Assembly (NCBI GenBank): GCA_932294295.1
Contig: OW028580.1
Span: 8,337,374-8,401,373, forward strand
Length of the DNA: 64,000 nt
Direction: 5' to 3'
DNA from: Alitta virens
Lineage: Eukaryota > Annelida > Polychaeta > Phyllodocida > Nereididae
Below are positions 23,546 to 35,100 of this stretch, one piece after another. Each line of letters begins with the position of its first letter. Position 1 is the stretch's first letter. Below the pieces are notes generated by a model. That model did no database searches. It was not told the origin of the DNA and saw only the letters and a program-made list of their open reading frames with translations. Both the position numbers and the translations under genes were made by a program.

Positions 23546-24569
23546 CACTAAACAGAACTGTCTTTCTATAGCTGCTACTCAAAGCCAGATCTAGAAGTAC
23601 ATAAGTTGAGAGTTATGCATATAATATAATATAAGGTTGAAGTAGACAGAAGTGGCTGGCTTTAGCCAGTTATAGTCAGGGTTCTAAGCTCCAAAATTTG
23701 GCTTAATCGTTCACTTTCGCTCTAAAACTTGCACAATGATAGAGGGGGTCTTTTGACACCATAATGTGGTATCCATGGCAACCAAAATGTAAATGAAAAC
23801 TTAAACAGTATAATGTTTGCAAATGTACACATGGTAATGACCTATGGGTCAAAGGTCAATGTTGTAGAAGGCTTATTCCAAATATGGAAAATTGCCATCT
23901 ATTTAGCTATGCTGAGAATGTATATGAACTAACTGGTGTTACCTATTAGCTGAATAATGTCATATCATTTGAAAGCTTATGCAAAGTATTGTCTTATGAC
24001 ACAATGAGTGTGGTATTCATGGCAACCAAAATGATGCTGCGGCTACCTTCTTGCCAAGTTATACTGCAATGTAGCCTATATTGCGTCAAGAGAGGTGACA
24101 CATATACTACAAAAATCGGATATAATGTAAAAATGCGATCCAAACTCGATTTGAACAGAGCAGAGTTCAAGATTTGCATATCGTAATGATTCAGGGGTTA
24201 AAGGTCAAGTCACAATAAGGTCCAAACTTTCTTATTTTAGGCACGAGCCAGAGGCAAATAACCAATGGTGACTTTTGTGATGACTGACAATAGATGTGAT
24301 AGTTCCCTTGAATTGTTGAAGATGCTTTTTAATGAAACCCTTTTTTTGGTAACCATGGCAACAGACAAGCCAAGCCATTATTCAAACATGACTGTCCTAC
24401 TTTCTTTAAGCCTAACCACATGCTACCTGGACATCATAACAATCCTAATATGGCGATGTGACTTAGCAAAAACAATGATTAAGCAGTCACAATGGGATAA
24501 TGGGACAATGGGACAAAGGACACAATTACATGACGTAATAAACACTGTAGTGTCTTTGTCATTCAAAAT

Positions 24570-24828
24570 CCATGCAATGAAGCGAAGAAAATTAGATTTG
24601 AATGAAGATAAGGAGAATATTCCTCCTCTCATCTGGAAGGAATGTTTTCTATGCCAAGCAGAAACATGAGAGGGAGTCATATGCCCATTCCTTACTAAAC
24701 GTACATCTGATACTGCCCAAGGCTACTCTACAATAGCCAAGAACATACTGGAGTTTTCTGCCATTGGAGCTTTACCACTGAATTTGAATTTGGGAAGACT
24801 AGATGATGTCATTGTACAATGATGTAAT
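24570..24828 (+). pseudogene. fragment of an uncharacterised multicopy protein family
   Basis: The frame reads MKRRKLDLNEDKENIPP, then WKECFLCQAET, a TGA, then EGVICPF, and on to AKNILEFSAIG, LPLNLNLGRLDD and a stop. Cys-x-x-Cys near the start and a conserved LGRLDD-like end resemble a multicopy uncharacterised protein family that I recall from cnidarians and other marine invertebrates (from memory, no search). It has one in-frame stop and no flanking exons, and the frame runs into the second dispersed-repeat copy. Confidence 0.45.
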
Positions 24829-24998
24829 GTAATCATGAATGACGAAAACCATCCATAACATACCTGGGAGGTGCCTCAAATCCATCAACTGGCAGAGCAG
24901 TGGTACATCAGTTAGTTTTATTAAAAACGGCCTGTCAAATTGAATCTAGACAAAGCTAGACAACTTCTGCAATACGATGCTACGTGCCAAGAGTCAAC
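24806..24998. repeat. dispersed repeat, copy 2
   Basis: It matches 23235-23545 with an internal length difference. On the minus strand both copies keep a short open stretch (DGFEAPP) directly before a good splice donor, CCCAG|GTATGT. Confidence 0.8.
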
Positions 24999-24999
24999 C

Positions 25000-25715
25000 A
25001 TATTTTATGAAACTAACTGGGATATGACTGAACTGAACCGACTGAACTTACCTGAATTTTTTTCCACATTGGCGAGAACATTGTCATGGAGCGAAACCGG
25101 AGGACAGAAGTCATATTGACACAAATGAAGAGTCATCAATCAAAATTTAAAATATTAAACTCATTATTTCGAAAGTAAGAAATGGTGTGCCAATATGGGG
25201 GAGATCCCTGTAGCTTAATGCTGTCGTGGGGACCACCCATGAATATGATATTGTGATAAGTAAAATGCAGATATGACTGAAGTGATACACATATTTATAT
25301 ATTGCTAGATTACACACGATGGAGGTACTTAAGAAACGAGCTTGACAGAAGATGGACGATACGTGGAGCACCATGTTTGGTGTCAATCATGTCTTTCCCC
25401 TTCTTTTACTAACTTTATTTTATTTTTTTTTTAAAGTAGATATGTCGTTTTTGTTTCTCTATATCATTGATCACATCGTTTCTGCCATAAAGTTTTCCCT
25501 TTAAGACACTGTATTTTCAACACCTCTGGTCAGGTTTTTTTTTTTTATTGTGGTAAACAAACCTACTGCAGGCATGGATGTTAAAACCATTGCAATGCAT
25601 AAAAAGGAACAACTAGATCATAAGAACTGGTGAGGTAAGTGCAAAATTTCCTCAACAGAAACGAAGTGTGACAAACCTGCCTGATTAACTTTAACACTTT
25701 CAGGAAAGAGAGTTC
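25000..25715. other. no feature seen
   Basis: Downstream of the ANF-receptor exon on the minus strand. If that gene continues, its next exon could lie here or further down, but I could not identify it. Confidence 0.4.
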
Positions 25716-25717
25716 GA

Positions 25718-25781
25718 GTTTAGTCTTGTCTAGTCTAGTCTAGACTACTTAAGTCTAGTCTAGTCTAGTCTAGTCTAGTCT
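25718..25781. repeat. (TCTAG)n microsatellite
   Basis: TAGTC/TCTAG pentamer repeats with one interruption (ACTACTTAAG). Confidence 0.9.
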
Positions 25782-25856
25782 GAACTTACATGGGACCTGC
25801 ACGTATTGTAATGCTTTTTGGTTACGTGCCTCCTCACAAAACTGTTAAAATCTCAC

Positions 25857-26853
25857 CTGCTACATTGCTGTCTTTTCCTATGGCTGCCTCAATAGTTTCG
25901 TTGGTGACATTAGAAGTCAACATTCTGTCAGTGAGTTCTGCTTTAAAATTTTCCCAAGCAAGTCCTGATGGTTCATCAATAACAATTGCAATCAAGCTGT
26001 GGTAGATGTAACTGTCGTCTAGTTGGCGTCTTATGTACTTTGGTCTTGCTGTATTCCAACTGTAGGCAGATCCCAATCCTATAATGGCATGGTCTCCTTT
26101 CATGAGTTCTTCTTCATGAGCAAGAACTAGGAAATGCCTAAAATCATAAGAAAATAAAAGTGCTAGCGTAATCCTTGTCTTGCGTCTCAAGTCAACGACA
26201 ATATTTCTCATAATGTCCAGTTTCCTTTGATCAACTTTATCTCCTTTCAATGTAGTCTCTAAAGTGTAAAGATATACTTTAATTCCATTGTATTCAGCTT
26301 CTTTCCGAATGCCTTCCGCGGTGGATTTGAACAGTTGAACGGAATCAGTTACAATCGAAAATCGATTCCATCCAAAAGCCTTTAAGACAGCGATGACAAC
26401 TGCAATATAGTCATCAGCAGTGCCTCTCACTCTTGAAAAGGTTGGAAACATGTTCTTCTTGGATAGTACACTGCTTGAACAGTGGTATGAAACTTGAGGG
26501 ATATTCCAAGCTGCAGCCAAGAGTCCAACAGGTTCGCAAACAGTGCTACAATATGATCCAATAATTCCATCAAGGGTATTAAATGACTTTCGTAATTGCA
26601 CCACTGCTTTCATTCCATCCAACGGATTGCACTTCGCATTACGAATGTGGTGCTTAATGTCATATCCAGGTATTCTGTGTCTTGCACTTTCAACACCCAT
26701 CCAGAATGCGATTGGCATAGCTGTAGAATAAAAGTGTTCCGGCCACAAATATCCTATTGTCAAGGATTGTTCTGCTTTGGACAGATTTTGTTTGCTCTCT
26801 TCACATAAAATGAATGAGAAACTTGCCAATGTGCAAATCATACAGAAAAACAT
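25857..26853 (-). CDS. ANF-receptor-like ligand-binding ectodomain, first exon
   Basis: ATG 26853 opens a signal-peptide-like N-terminus (MFFCMICTLASFSFILC). The extracellular ligand-binding domain follows: LTIGYLWPEHFYSTAMPIAF, GVESARH, GSYCSTVCEPVGLLAAAWN (a Cys-rich loop like the GP-C motif of natriuretic-peptide receptors), TFSRVRGTADDYIAVV, and AFGWNRFSIVTD. This is the membrane-distal part of the fold used by receptor guanylate cyclases and related receptors. The exon most likely ends at 25857, where GCAG|GTGAGA is a strong donor; otherwise the frame runs only seven more codons to a stop at 25834. Transmembrane and cytoplasmic exons were not found, so whether it is a guanylate cyclase, a clearance-type receptor or a fragment is open. 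A dead paralogue lies 5.2 kb downstream. Confidence 0.8.
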
Positions 26854-26879
26854 TGTGCTGAGGATACTGATCGTACAGT

Positions 26880-27380
26880 GTTCAGGGTCACAAACACCTT
26901 AACTATACGTCATAACTGAATCTCTGTTCATCCAAACTGACAAGAAAGTCTACCAGAAGGGTGAATTGTGTGTTTAATTCCTTTATGTGGCGTATTAGCC
27001 CTAATGTATAGAGGCCATTAGCAGCGGATATACTGGCATTATTCAAATCCGGTGTAGTATCAGTTAGGTACACATAAGCAGGAAGCTGAGTTTCCACAAA
27101 AAATAGCGATCGAATTCTTGTCTTTGTAATGTTTATTTGTGTATGCTTGAGCATGACTAATTTTTGCTGAATTATGCTTCATTTGATGCACGCAGAGCAA
27201 CAAATGCCTTATTAACTTATATATGGTATTTGTAATTAGAAAACCATTAGTCTAAGCAATGATAATGCAAGCCATGGAGTTGTTCAATAAGTACCACATG
27301 GAACAGTTTCAGTCATCAGTCTTTGTACTTGAATGCCACTTGTGTAAAGCTGGCTTTTATGACATGTTGCCGGGCGGCAG
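26880..27380. other. upstream region of the receptor exon
   Basis: No TATA box or exon is clearly supported. A minus-strand frame at 26903-27154 has coding-like composition but no recognisable family. Confidence 0.4.
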
Positions 27381-27389
27381 ACATACTGA

Positions 27390-27930
27390 TGTGGTGACAA
27401 GGCTTGGCATCTAACCCAAGTTACACATTTACTCAATGGATAAGGTATTTTACTTGCCTACCAATGATACAGAGTACAAAGAGCCACCAATTTAATATCC
27501 CATGTGAGGGACATCCAACTGAGGCATAGCTCATGGTGAGCATCAGGGACATATTTCACACCCGATACCGTCAATCAGAGTCGCTAGCAAAGGCCTTAAC
27601 CACGAGACCACTAAGCTTTGTGTAGTCTAATGTCTCAATGCTACTGGGTCTGAAGCTTAGTTAGCTTATATGACCAGCTGCTCGAGGTAGAGGTAATGAT
27701 GAAATGATAAGGCTTGGAGTCCACACCATGATGAGCATTTACCACATGGGTGGGGTCTTTTACTTGCCTCAAAATAGATACTAATGCAAGAAACTTCCAA
27801 TGGTCAACCGACTTTACAGCTATACCCTTGGCAGGCCTGTTCAAGCATGAGCCTTCTTCAACTTCCTGGGGAGTATACAGCCGGGCAGCCGTAGTCAACA
27901 CATCAGACTAAGCACTCTACAATTACCATC
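27390..27930. mobile_element. diverged SINE-like repeats (two pieces)
   Basis: Each piece contains TTTTACTTGCCT about 30-50 bp after its start (near 27449 and 27759), in a layout shared with 34140-34330. The first piece also has CCTTAACCACGAGACCACTAAG, resembling part of a reverse-complemented tRNA-type head. They are too diverged to place firmly in a family. Confidence 0.4.
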
Positions 27931-28177
27931 ACTGCCTATAGCCGAAACCCACGATCATTCGCATAGAAGTCCCACACCTTATCCACTTGGCCATGGCACC
28001 CATACAAAGAAATTCCAACACAAACCACTCTAGGCAAACAACTGAATTTTAATAATAATCTGTCTAAATACAGAGCATTTAATCAATATTTTTTTCTTTT
28101 TCATCATTACCATGTTCATATATCAGTGATAACCAATTAACTGTCAAGGCACAAAATGTGTTATTACCGGTTACACT

Positions 28178-28183
28178 TTTATT
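28178..28183 (-). promoter_or_regulatory. candidate polyadenylation signal, CRIB gene
   Basis: AATAAA on the minus strand, about 290 bp after the stop codon at 28469. It is a plausible 3' end for the CRIB-proline-rich gene. The assignment is inferred from position. Confidence 0.45.
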
Positions 28184-28468
28184 TTGTTTTACATTAATTG
28201 TTCAAAAACGTTGTCTAAAATTCTGTGAGCCACTTTCTAATAACCGACAGGTTGTTCAAAATAAATCATTGATAAATGTTTGACGAACCAATATTTTGTG
28301 TCAATCAGCCAAAATATTGGTTGGAAATCAGTCAATCAATATCCTGTTGCCTGTCGGACCATTCTACAAATAGGAAAAAACCGGAAAGACAGGAGGAGAT
28401 GCGTCAGTCTCATTTGTTTGTGGTTAAGGGAGCGATGGAAGAGTGAAAATGGAGGGACTTTCTGCTGG

Positions 28469-29142
28469 TTAAAGAGGCAAAAATGGGTCAGAGGAAAATG
28501 GCGGAGAACCACTTCTAAGACAAGGAATGGCGCCGTCTGTTTTAGGCAGAAATGGATCAGAAGAAGAGGGAGGAGGTGGAGGAAGAGGTAATTTTTTATT
28601 ATTTGGAGGAGCATGAGGAGGTGCGGAAGGAGGAGGGTAGGTGGTACCGGGTAAGTACGTAGGAGGACGCGGTGGTATCTTAGAAGGATGAGGTCTTGGT
28701 GGTACCTTCGGCAGTGGAGGACAGGGGTATATTGTAGCAGGATCAGATTGAGGTATTACTTCACATGCTTTGGGATGACGTCCAAGGGGTTCCTTAGGAG
28801 GAGCAGAACAAGGTGGTATCACCTTAGGACCAGGTGGTATATCCTGCCCACAATTTAGCATTTCCTCATTCTTCTGAGTATGACATCGCTCATCCTTGAT
28901 GAGAGGAGATATCTCCTGGGAATGAAATGATAACGCTGTGAAATATTTTGGGATCTCCGGGGGACCTGGTGTTATCCGCAGGTTATAATGTGTGGTCTTC
29001 GGTGGTACTTTCTGAGAACAAGGTGTTGTCTCCTCGTAGAAAGGTAGTATCTTTTGGGGTAGAGCTGGTTTTTCCCAGGGCAATGGTTGTGATTTCTTCT
29101 TGGAATAACGTGGTATATCACTTGGTAGGAATGGACTTGATG
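28469..29142 (-). CDS. CRIB gene coding exon 4 (proline-rich)
   Basis: The acceptor TTTAATTTCAG precedes 29142. It codes for residues 84-307, beginning SSPFLPSDIPRY after a split Pro codon. It includes PPRPHPSKIPPRPP and LPLPPPPPSSSDPFLP, candidate SH3/profilin-binding stretches. It ends with a stop at 28469. The motif SSDPFLP occurs twice near the end. Confidence 0.8.
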
Positions 29143-32100
29143 CTGAAATTAAATTTAGAAGTCAAATTATACAATCTTATAATAAAATATCACAGTAATT
29201 CATATATTTGCTACAGCTCAGTTAACCTTTTAAAGAAGTGCTGTTATTCATCATAAAAGATAGTATTTCTGTACTGTATACATCTAAAGTTCCCAAAAAA
29301 CAAAAAACAGCCTATTTCTGTTTAGATCTATATCATACAGAAATAGCTTATTTCTGTAAAATATAGAGCTGAAGTGCTCAAAAAAATTACCAAATGTGGT
29401 TCTCAGCAGAACAGCGGGCAGTAAAAATTTAAAGAAAACAGCCGCTCACCCCTCTTTCCGACAGGGATTTTTGGTAAATCTGAACAAAATTAGGAAAAAA
29501 AGCCTGCACTTCTGCTTGGGACATTCACTCAATACATTTAAGAAATCTCTCCATTTTTGGCTGATATTTGCCCAAAATTTCTCCTGGCCTAAACTGATAT
29601 TAAACTGAAATATTTTCGTTCCCATGCAAATATTTTTGTTTGCTCGTAAATATGTTTCCTTCCCTCGCAAATATTTAAGCTCGCACACAAATATTTTTCG
29701 TCCCCTACCAAATATTTTTGTTAGCTCGCAAATATTATCATTCCCTCGCAAATATTTGCGTTCCCTCACAAAATAATTTTTCATTCTGGAAAAATTGATT
29801 AAAAGGGCCCCAAACTGAAAAACTTTTATCTGCTTCTAAAATGGCATAACTTCGAATGAAATAATGGTTCGATTTTCAGTCTATTTTCACTCTCATGCAG
29901 TAATCATTGTGTGCTTTTATGGTAAGAAAAAAACGTTGATGTCTCTCAAGAAGATAATTTATCAGTTCAGGGTTTGGTGCCTTGAAGTCCATAAAATTTA
30001 AATTTCCCTACCTACAAAATCCATATAGAGCTCTCACTACCACATCATTTTGTCTTCAATAAAGATAGGAGATGCTATGCAGAAACCCCCGAAAATTCCC
30101 TGAAATACCAATTACTTACCAGATGCTACTTAATAGGTAATTGAGATCAAGTGTAATTAAGATCAATTGTAATCAACCTGACAGTTGACACTATTCAAAG
30201 ATCCTATTGACATGACAATACTTAACAAGAAAGGCGCACTTTAAAAAAGAGACCAAGGGTATTAGTTGCAGGTAACAGATACTGACAAGGTATCATGTCA
30301 AAATATTTATTGCCGAAGTATGAAATGTACTTTTCCATAGATCCTCGCTACTCTTGCCTAGCTACCCACAACTGTCTGCAAATCGACCACTTGCACCATC
30401 CATAGTATTAGTAATTATAAAAAGAGACCTTTGCTTGTTAGTCATACTATGAAAAAAAAAAAATATATATATGTATATATCAAACTTTACTGCCATTAAG
30501 TTGCATAGAACTTTATAGTTCTTTTTGAAATATATCTAAGTACTTTTCGAGACATCATCGAAACGTATAAGTTGCTGAATGGGTTTTATGACGACAATGT
30601 GCGATTGATTCTACCAAGGATACCAAGAATATCAGGAGGAAATGAATTTAAAGTAAATAAAGAAAAAACAAACAGTCTGGAACTGCGCAAAAACTTCCTC
30701 ACAAATAGAACTAGAGCACATAGAAATGTGCAAATGGCGAGCAGTATGTGTGTGCTGAAACACTAGCAAAATGTAGTATATATCAGTAAGAGTACTATGG
30801 AGAAGAAACAGATGTGGAAAAAAGCACATTGTGGAGAGTAGTTTTTTAGTGTAAAAATAGCCAATATGGACAGTATATGTGGGACATTGCCCTTCTTAAC
30901 CAGAGATAAAGGAATGCCAGTCATAACGGCTACACGCGAAAATGGCTGCAGCCAAAAACAGCTACAAAAGTTAATGGCATTCCCAAAACGGCTACAACCA
31001 GAACGGCTACAATGAACAGATGACCAAAACGTCCACACGGTTATGCCAAAACCGCTACAAGCCATGTCCAAAACGGCTACAGCCATAAATTCGAAGTCCA
31101 AAACGGCTACACCAAAATGGCTACACTGTCATACACCAAAACAGCTACACTGTCATACACCAAAACAGCTACACTGTCCTACACCAAAACAGCTACACTG
31201 TCATACACCAAAACGGCTACACTTTCATAAAACAAAGTGAAGCTATCACAAGGAGAAGCCACAATCATGATATTATAGAATAGCACATGGCAGTGAAACG
31301 GCTACATTTTGTTGACAAATCTTGTGCTTAAAGTTTTTGTTCCCCAAATTTAGGTTAAAAAAAACGCGATACCACTTTGGAATAACTTAACCAATCAGAC
31401 AAAATTGTTACAAGTATTTTGACGTTTGTTTTGTGAAATTCTGTGCACATAGAGAGGAGTTACGGCGATTTTAGTGGGCCGTTTTGCGATAAATCTGCTG
31501 CTTTTGCCATGTATTGCATGCAGGGCATTGCAGGCCAAGGCACTCGTGCAGCAGAGAAAATGGCGGCGCGGTCCATTTTTGCCACACCTTTTGGCCTTTA
31601 ACATGCTATATATTGAATTATTATGATTTCTATGCGGAATAAACTCCTGGGATATTATGTTAAAAACATATCCAATCGATTGACCCCTTGTTTTTCGTCA
31701 TAGGTTACATAGATAATTGGTAATGAACCGGATCATTTTTTGTCCAGTTTATAGCTGAAAAGCCTGCCTAAAAAAAAGTTACAAAATCCAAAAAAGGAGG
31801 AAAGTTATGCAATAAATTTGAGTTTTTAAATTTGTTTTATCTACTAGGTGCCACTAGGAGGGGATTTCAAGCAACAAAAAAAATTCTGGGGTATTTATTC
31901 GAAAAGTGCTGTCAATGCTACCATAAGCCAAAAAATAAGTCTTGTTATTGACCCAGTTATCAGTTGTATAGGTATGTAATTTATTTTATTTATTTTATTT
32001 TAACTTTATGAAAAGTGTTTTTTAACATTTTGGTCTGTAGATGTTTTGGTCTATGTGGCTGTAGCGTTTTGGTATCATGGGTTAAGTAGTGAAAACGCAT

Positions 32101-35100
32101 GTTGACGTTTTGGTTATGTCCCAAATATTGGTGTAGACATTTTGGTTATTGACGTGTAGCTGTTTTCGCTGTTGACGTTATGGTTGTTGACGTTTTGGGT
32201 GTAGCCGTTTTCTCCTGTAGTCGTTTCGTGCGCCACCCAGGAAAAAGTGACACTAAAGCTCATTAACAGAGACGGACATAATAAAAGCCCGAACGTCATA
32301 GAATACCTTTCTGACAAAAACAGTATCCACTCCCTCTGGAAACTGCAAAATTCGCTGTTTTGTAGCCGTATCATTTGACAGCTGACCTTATCAAAGCAAA
32401 CGTTCGCTAACTACGACGACCGGAGCGCATAACTTCGTGAAAATGATAAAATTTCACAAAGTATACATTAAAATCAAGCCAGAACGTCATAGAATACCTT
32501 TCTGAAAAACAGTAGCCATTCCCTCTCAAAACTGCAAAATTCGCCGTCTACCTCGGTCTGAAGCGGCCGCCAGCTTATTGGTTCAGTTGTAGCATTGACC
32601 TACATAGCCGTATGTACGTGTCACTGCGCATGCGCGAATTCATTAGGGTAAGGAAAGAGGCCCTGTTGGGTTTTCACAATTGAACGACCAATAAAAGGTA
32701 AGACACCGCAAGAATTCCCTGTACAACGCACTTCGGTAATTTCCGTCGGAGTTCGTCTTGTGACTGGAAACAGCTGAGAGAGCAGTGTAGTCAACAAACA
32801 ACGATTTCAAGAAATTTATGGAACACATAAAGCATAACAAAAGTGCAAAACACTCCAAAGGCAGTACACTAGAGCCGGGCAATGTGGCAAGGCGCTACAA
32901 AGTGTAGAAGTATGCTATATACCTATATTCATGCTTGAACATACACCCGAACTGGCCTCATTGGAGGAACATGTAAGTTCAAATTAGTCACTCGGAAACG
33001 CCTCCGAACACAAACAGAATAATTGGCGCTAGTGCGCCAATAATAATTAACACCGGGAATTACCAAATGATGTCGTGACTGCACCAAACTTAAACACTTT
33101 AAAAGGCGACTGGACAAACATTAGAAGGACCATTCCATGTGGTTTGACCCTAAAGAGGACCGACCATAATTACCTGAGAATCAGATATGACACACTGGAA
33201 TAATTTAAACTTCTAGTTAACTAGATGGATAACGATTCTAGTCATCATCGATTAAATGACTTGGAAGTTTTGTAGAATTGGGAAGCAGTATGAAACGGCT
33301 AGCTGTCCACATAAAAGTATCATGTAAATAAGTTGGTATTGGAGACAGCATAAGGCGGTCTCCGTTACCCCAAATTCGTACTGATTTTAACCCGCACTCC
33401 TCGCATGTACATATCACCAATACATCTACAACGATCTGAACTAACTGGTTTTTAACCTGTGTTCAGTAAACTACATTACTACATTACAGAGGGTTGTAAT
33501 CAGGAATAAATAGTACAATTTTTTTAAAATTGCTAATTGCACATCATATCCAAGATAATTATGTTTTGAAAAAAAAAAAAAAAAAAAAAGGGGTCATCAA
33601 ACGTCAGCCCCCCAAAAGCAAATGGTCCCCTACGCCTAAGGATATACCAACAACATCTCTGCTTCTTCGTAAATTCAATTTTTGATAAGAATTAATTCCG
33701 TTAGAAAATTGTACATGAGCCAATGGTGTCCTTATTTTATATTAACAATATAACTTACGCTTCTCATAGATACGACCGAATGTGATCATTTCCTTGCCCT
33801 CTGAAATCTGATTGTCATCTCCAGTATTTCTGGTGAGAGGCTTCCTTGGCTGTTCAAACATGTTTCTCTGAATTAAAAGACAGCTTATTAGTGTACTCAT
33901 TTCCAGTAGTTTATGCTTTACTTCTCATGTTAATGATGTGAAATAGGCTCACCTCAATATTTTCAATTGTATAAGGACCGTGGGTTGGATCATAACCAAT
34001 GTGGAAAATATGTCTGCAAAGTAAGACAGAAAAATTCCAATTTGAATAAACCACCCATGTGTCCCTTAAACGGAAAAGAGGCATGGGTATTGTATTGTCT
34101 CCAATTTATTCCTTATATTTATAACCATCCCCCCCCCCCCAATGGTTAGCTAGGGTATTTACTTGCCCTGGCATGGACACGTAATACAAAGGTACCACAA
34201 TTTAAAAAACATCTCATCCAGCTGGGATACAGCTGCTTGTCAATAGAGAGTGCGCAGGGCAGGAAAGAACCTGTGTCATCGGGTAAAGACCTTAACTACA
34301 AGAGCACTCAGTTATCAGGAACATGCATTCAGCGACAGCAATAGAAAACCTAACTGAATAACAACAATTTGGTGTATAAATAGAGGAAATGAAATACAAG
34401 TATGAAGCGTACTTTCACAAGGCATTATGTAAAATTTACTTTCATAAAGACGCTACCTATAGAGCTAGCGGCTTCACTAATGTGTTTTTGTGCAGCCAAC
34501 TCATGCCTGATACCTGACACCGCATTCAGGGCCTGCACAAAGCACCGGATTAATGAGAACTGAGCAGAGATGTTTCTACCTGTGCTCAGATCACTACATT
34601 ACATTAACTTACATTAAATAATTTCTGAAACTGGTGGGTCATGTATTTGGCCAAATTCTGGTGATTGGTTTTTTCTTTTCAGTTGTTTTTTTTACTGATC
34701 TTATTGGTTACACTGTCCCAAGATTGATGGTGATGGTCGCTATTTTGTATCTCAAGCCACTTACTTTCCATTTAATATTTAAGTTTGGTCTTTGTTAGCC
34801 ATTCTATTAAGCTATTTACTAAATTTTAATTTAAACATATTAATACCGAGTATGATTTATATATATGAAGATTTCAAGCGGGAAATCTATTTATGGCGTG
34901 GTTGCGCTTCGATTCGCGCATGCGCAGCAGTTGTGTTTTCGAGCGCCATCACGCCAAACTGACTCCCATTTGTCACTATAGGAGCGTTTACACACACATT
35001 TCATATTCTCAGGAGTCTGTCTTATGCTCACTATTTTGTTACACATTAACACATATGGTGCACTCATAAAATTGTGCACATCACTATAATCCTTACAAAT

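Noticed and set aside
24265..24570. N-terminal extension of the 134-codon plus-strand ORF
   Set aside because: Only the part from about 24570 resembles a known pattern; the upstream part looks like chance open frame.
26903..27154. 84-codon minus-strand ORF upstream of the receptor exon
   Set aside because: Composition is coding-like, but there is no recognisable family or splice link to the receptor exon; kept as unproven.
28280..28591. Plus-strand ORF with Arg/Lys-rich end
   Set aside because: It is antisense to the proline-rich CRIB exon; the Arg/Trp bias is the mirror image of polyproline codons.
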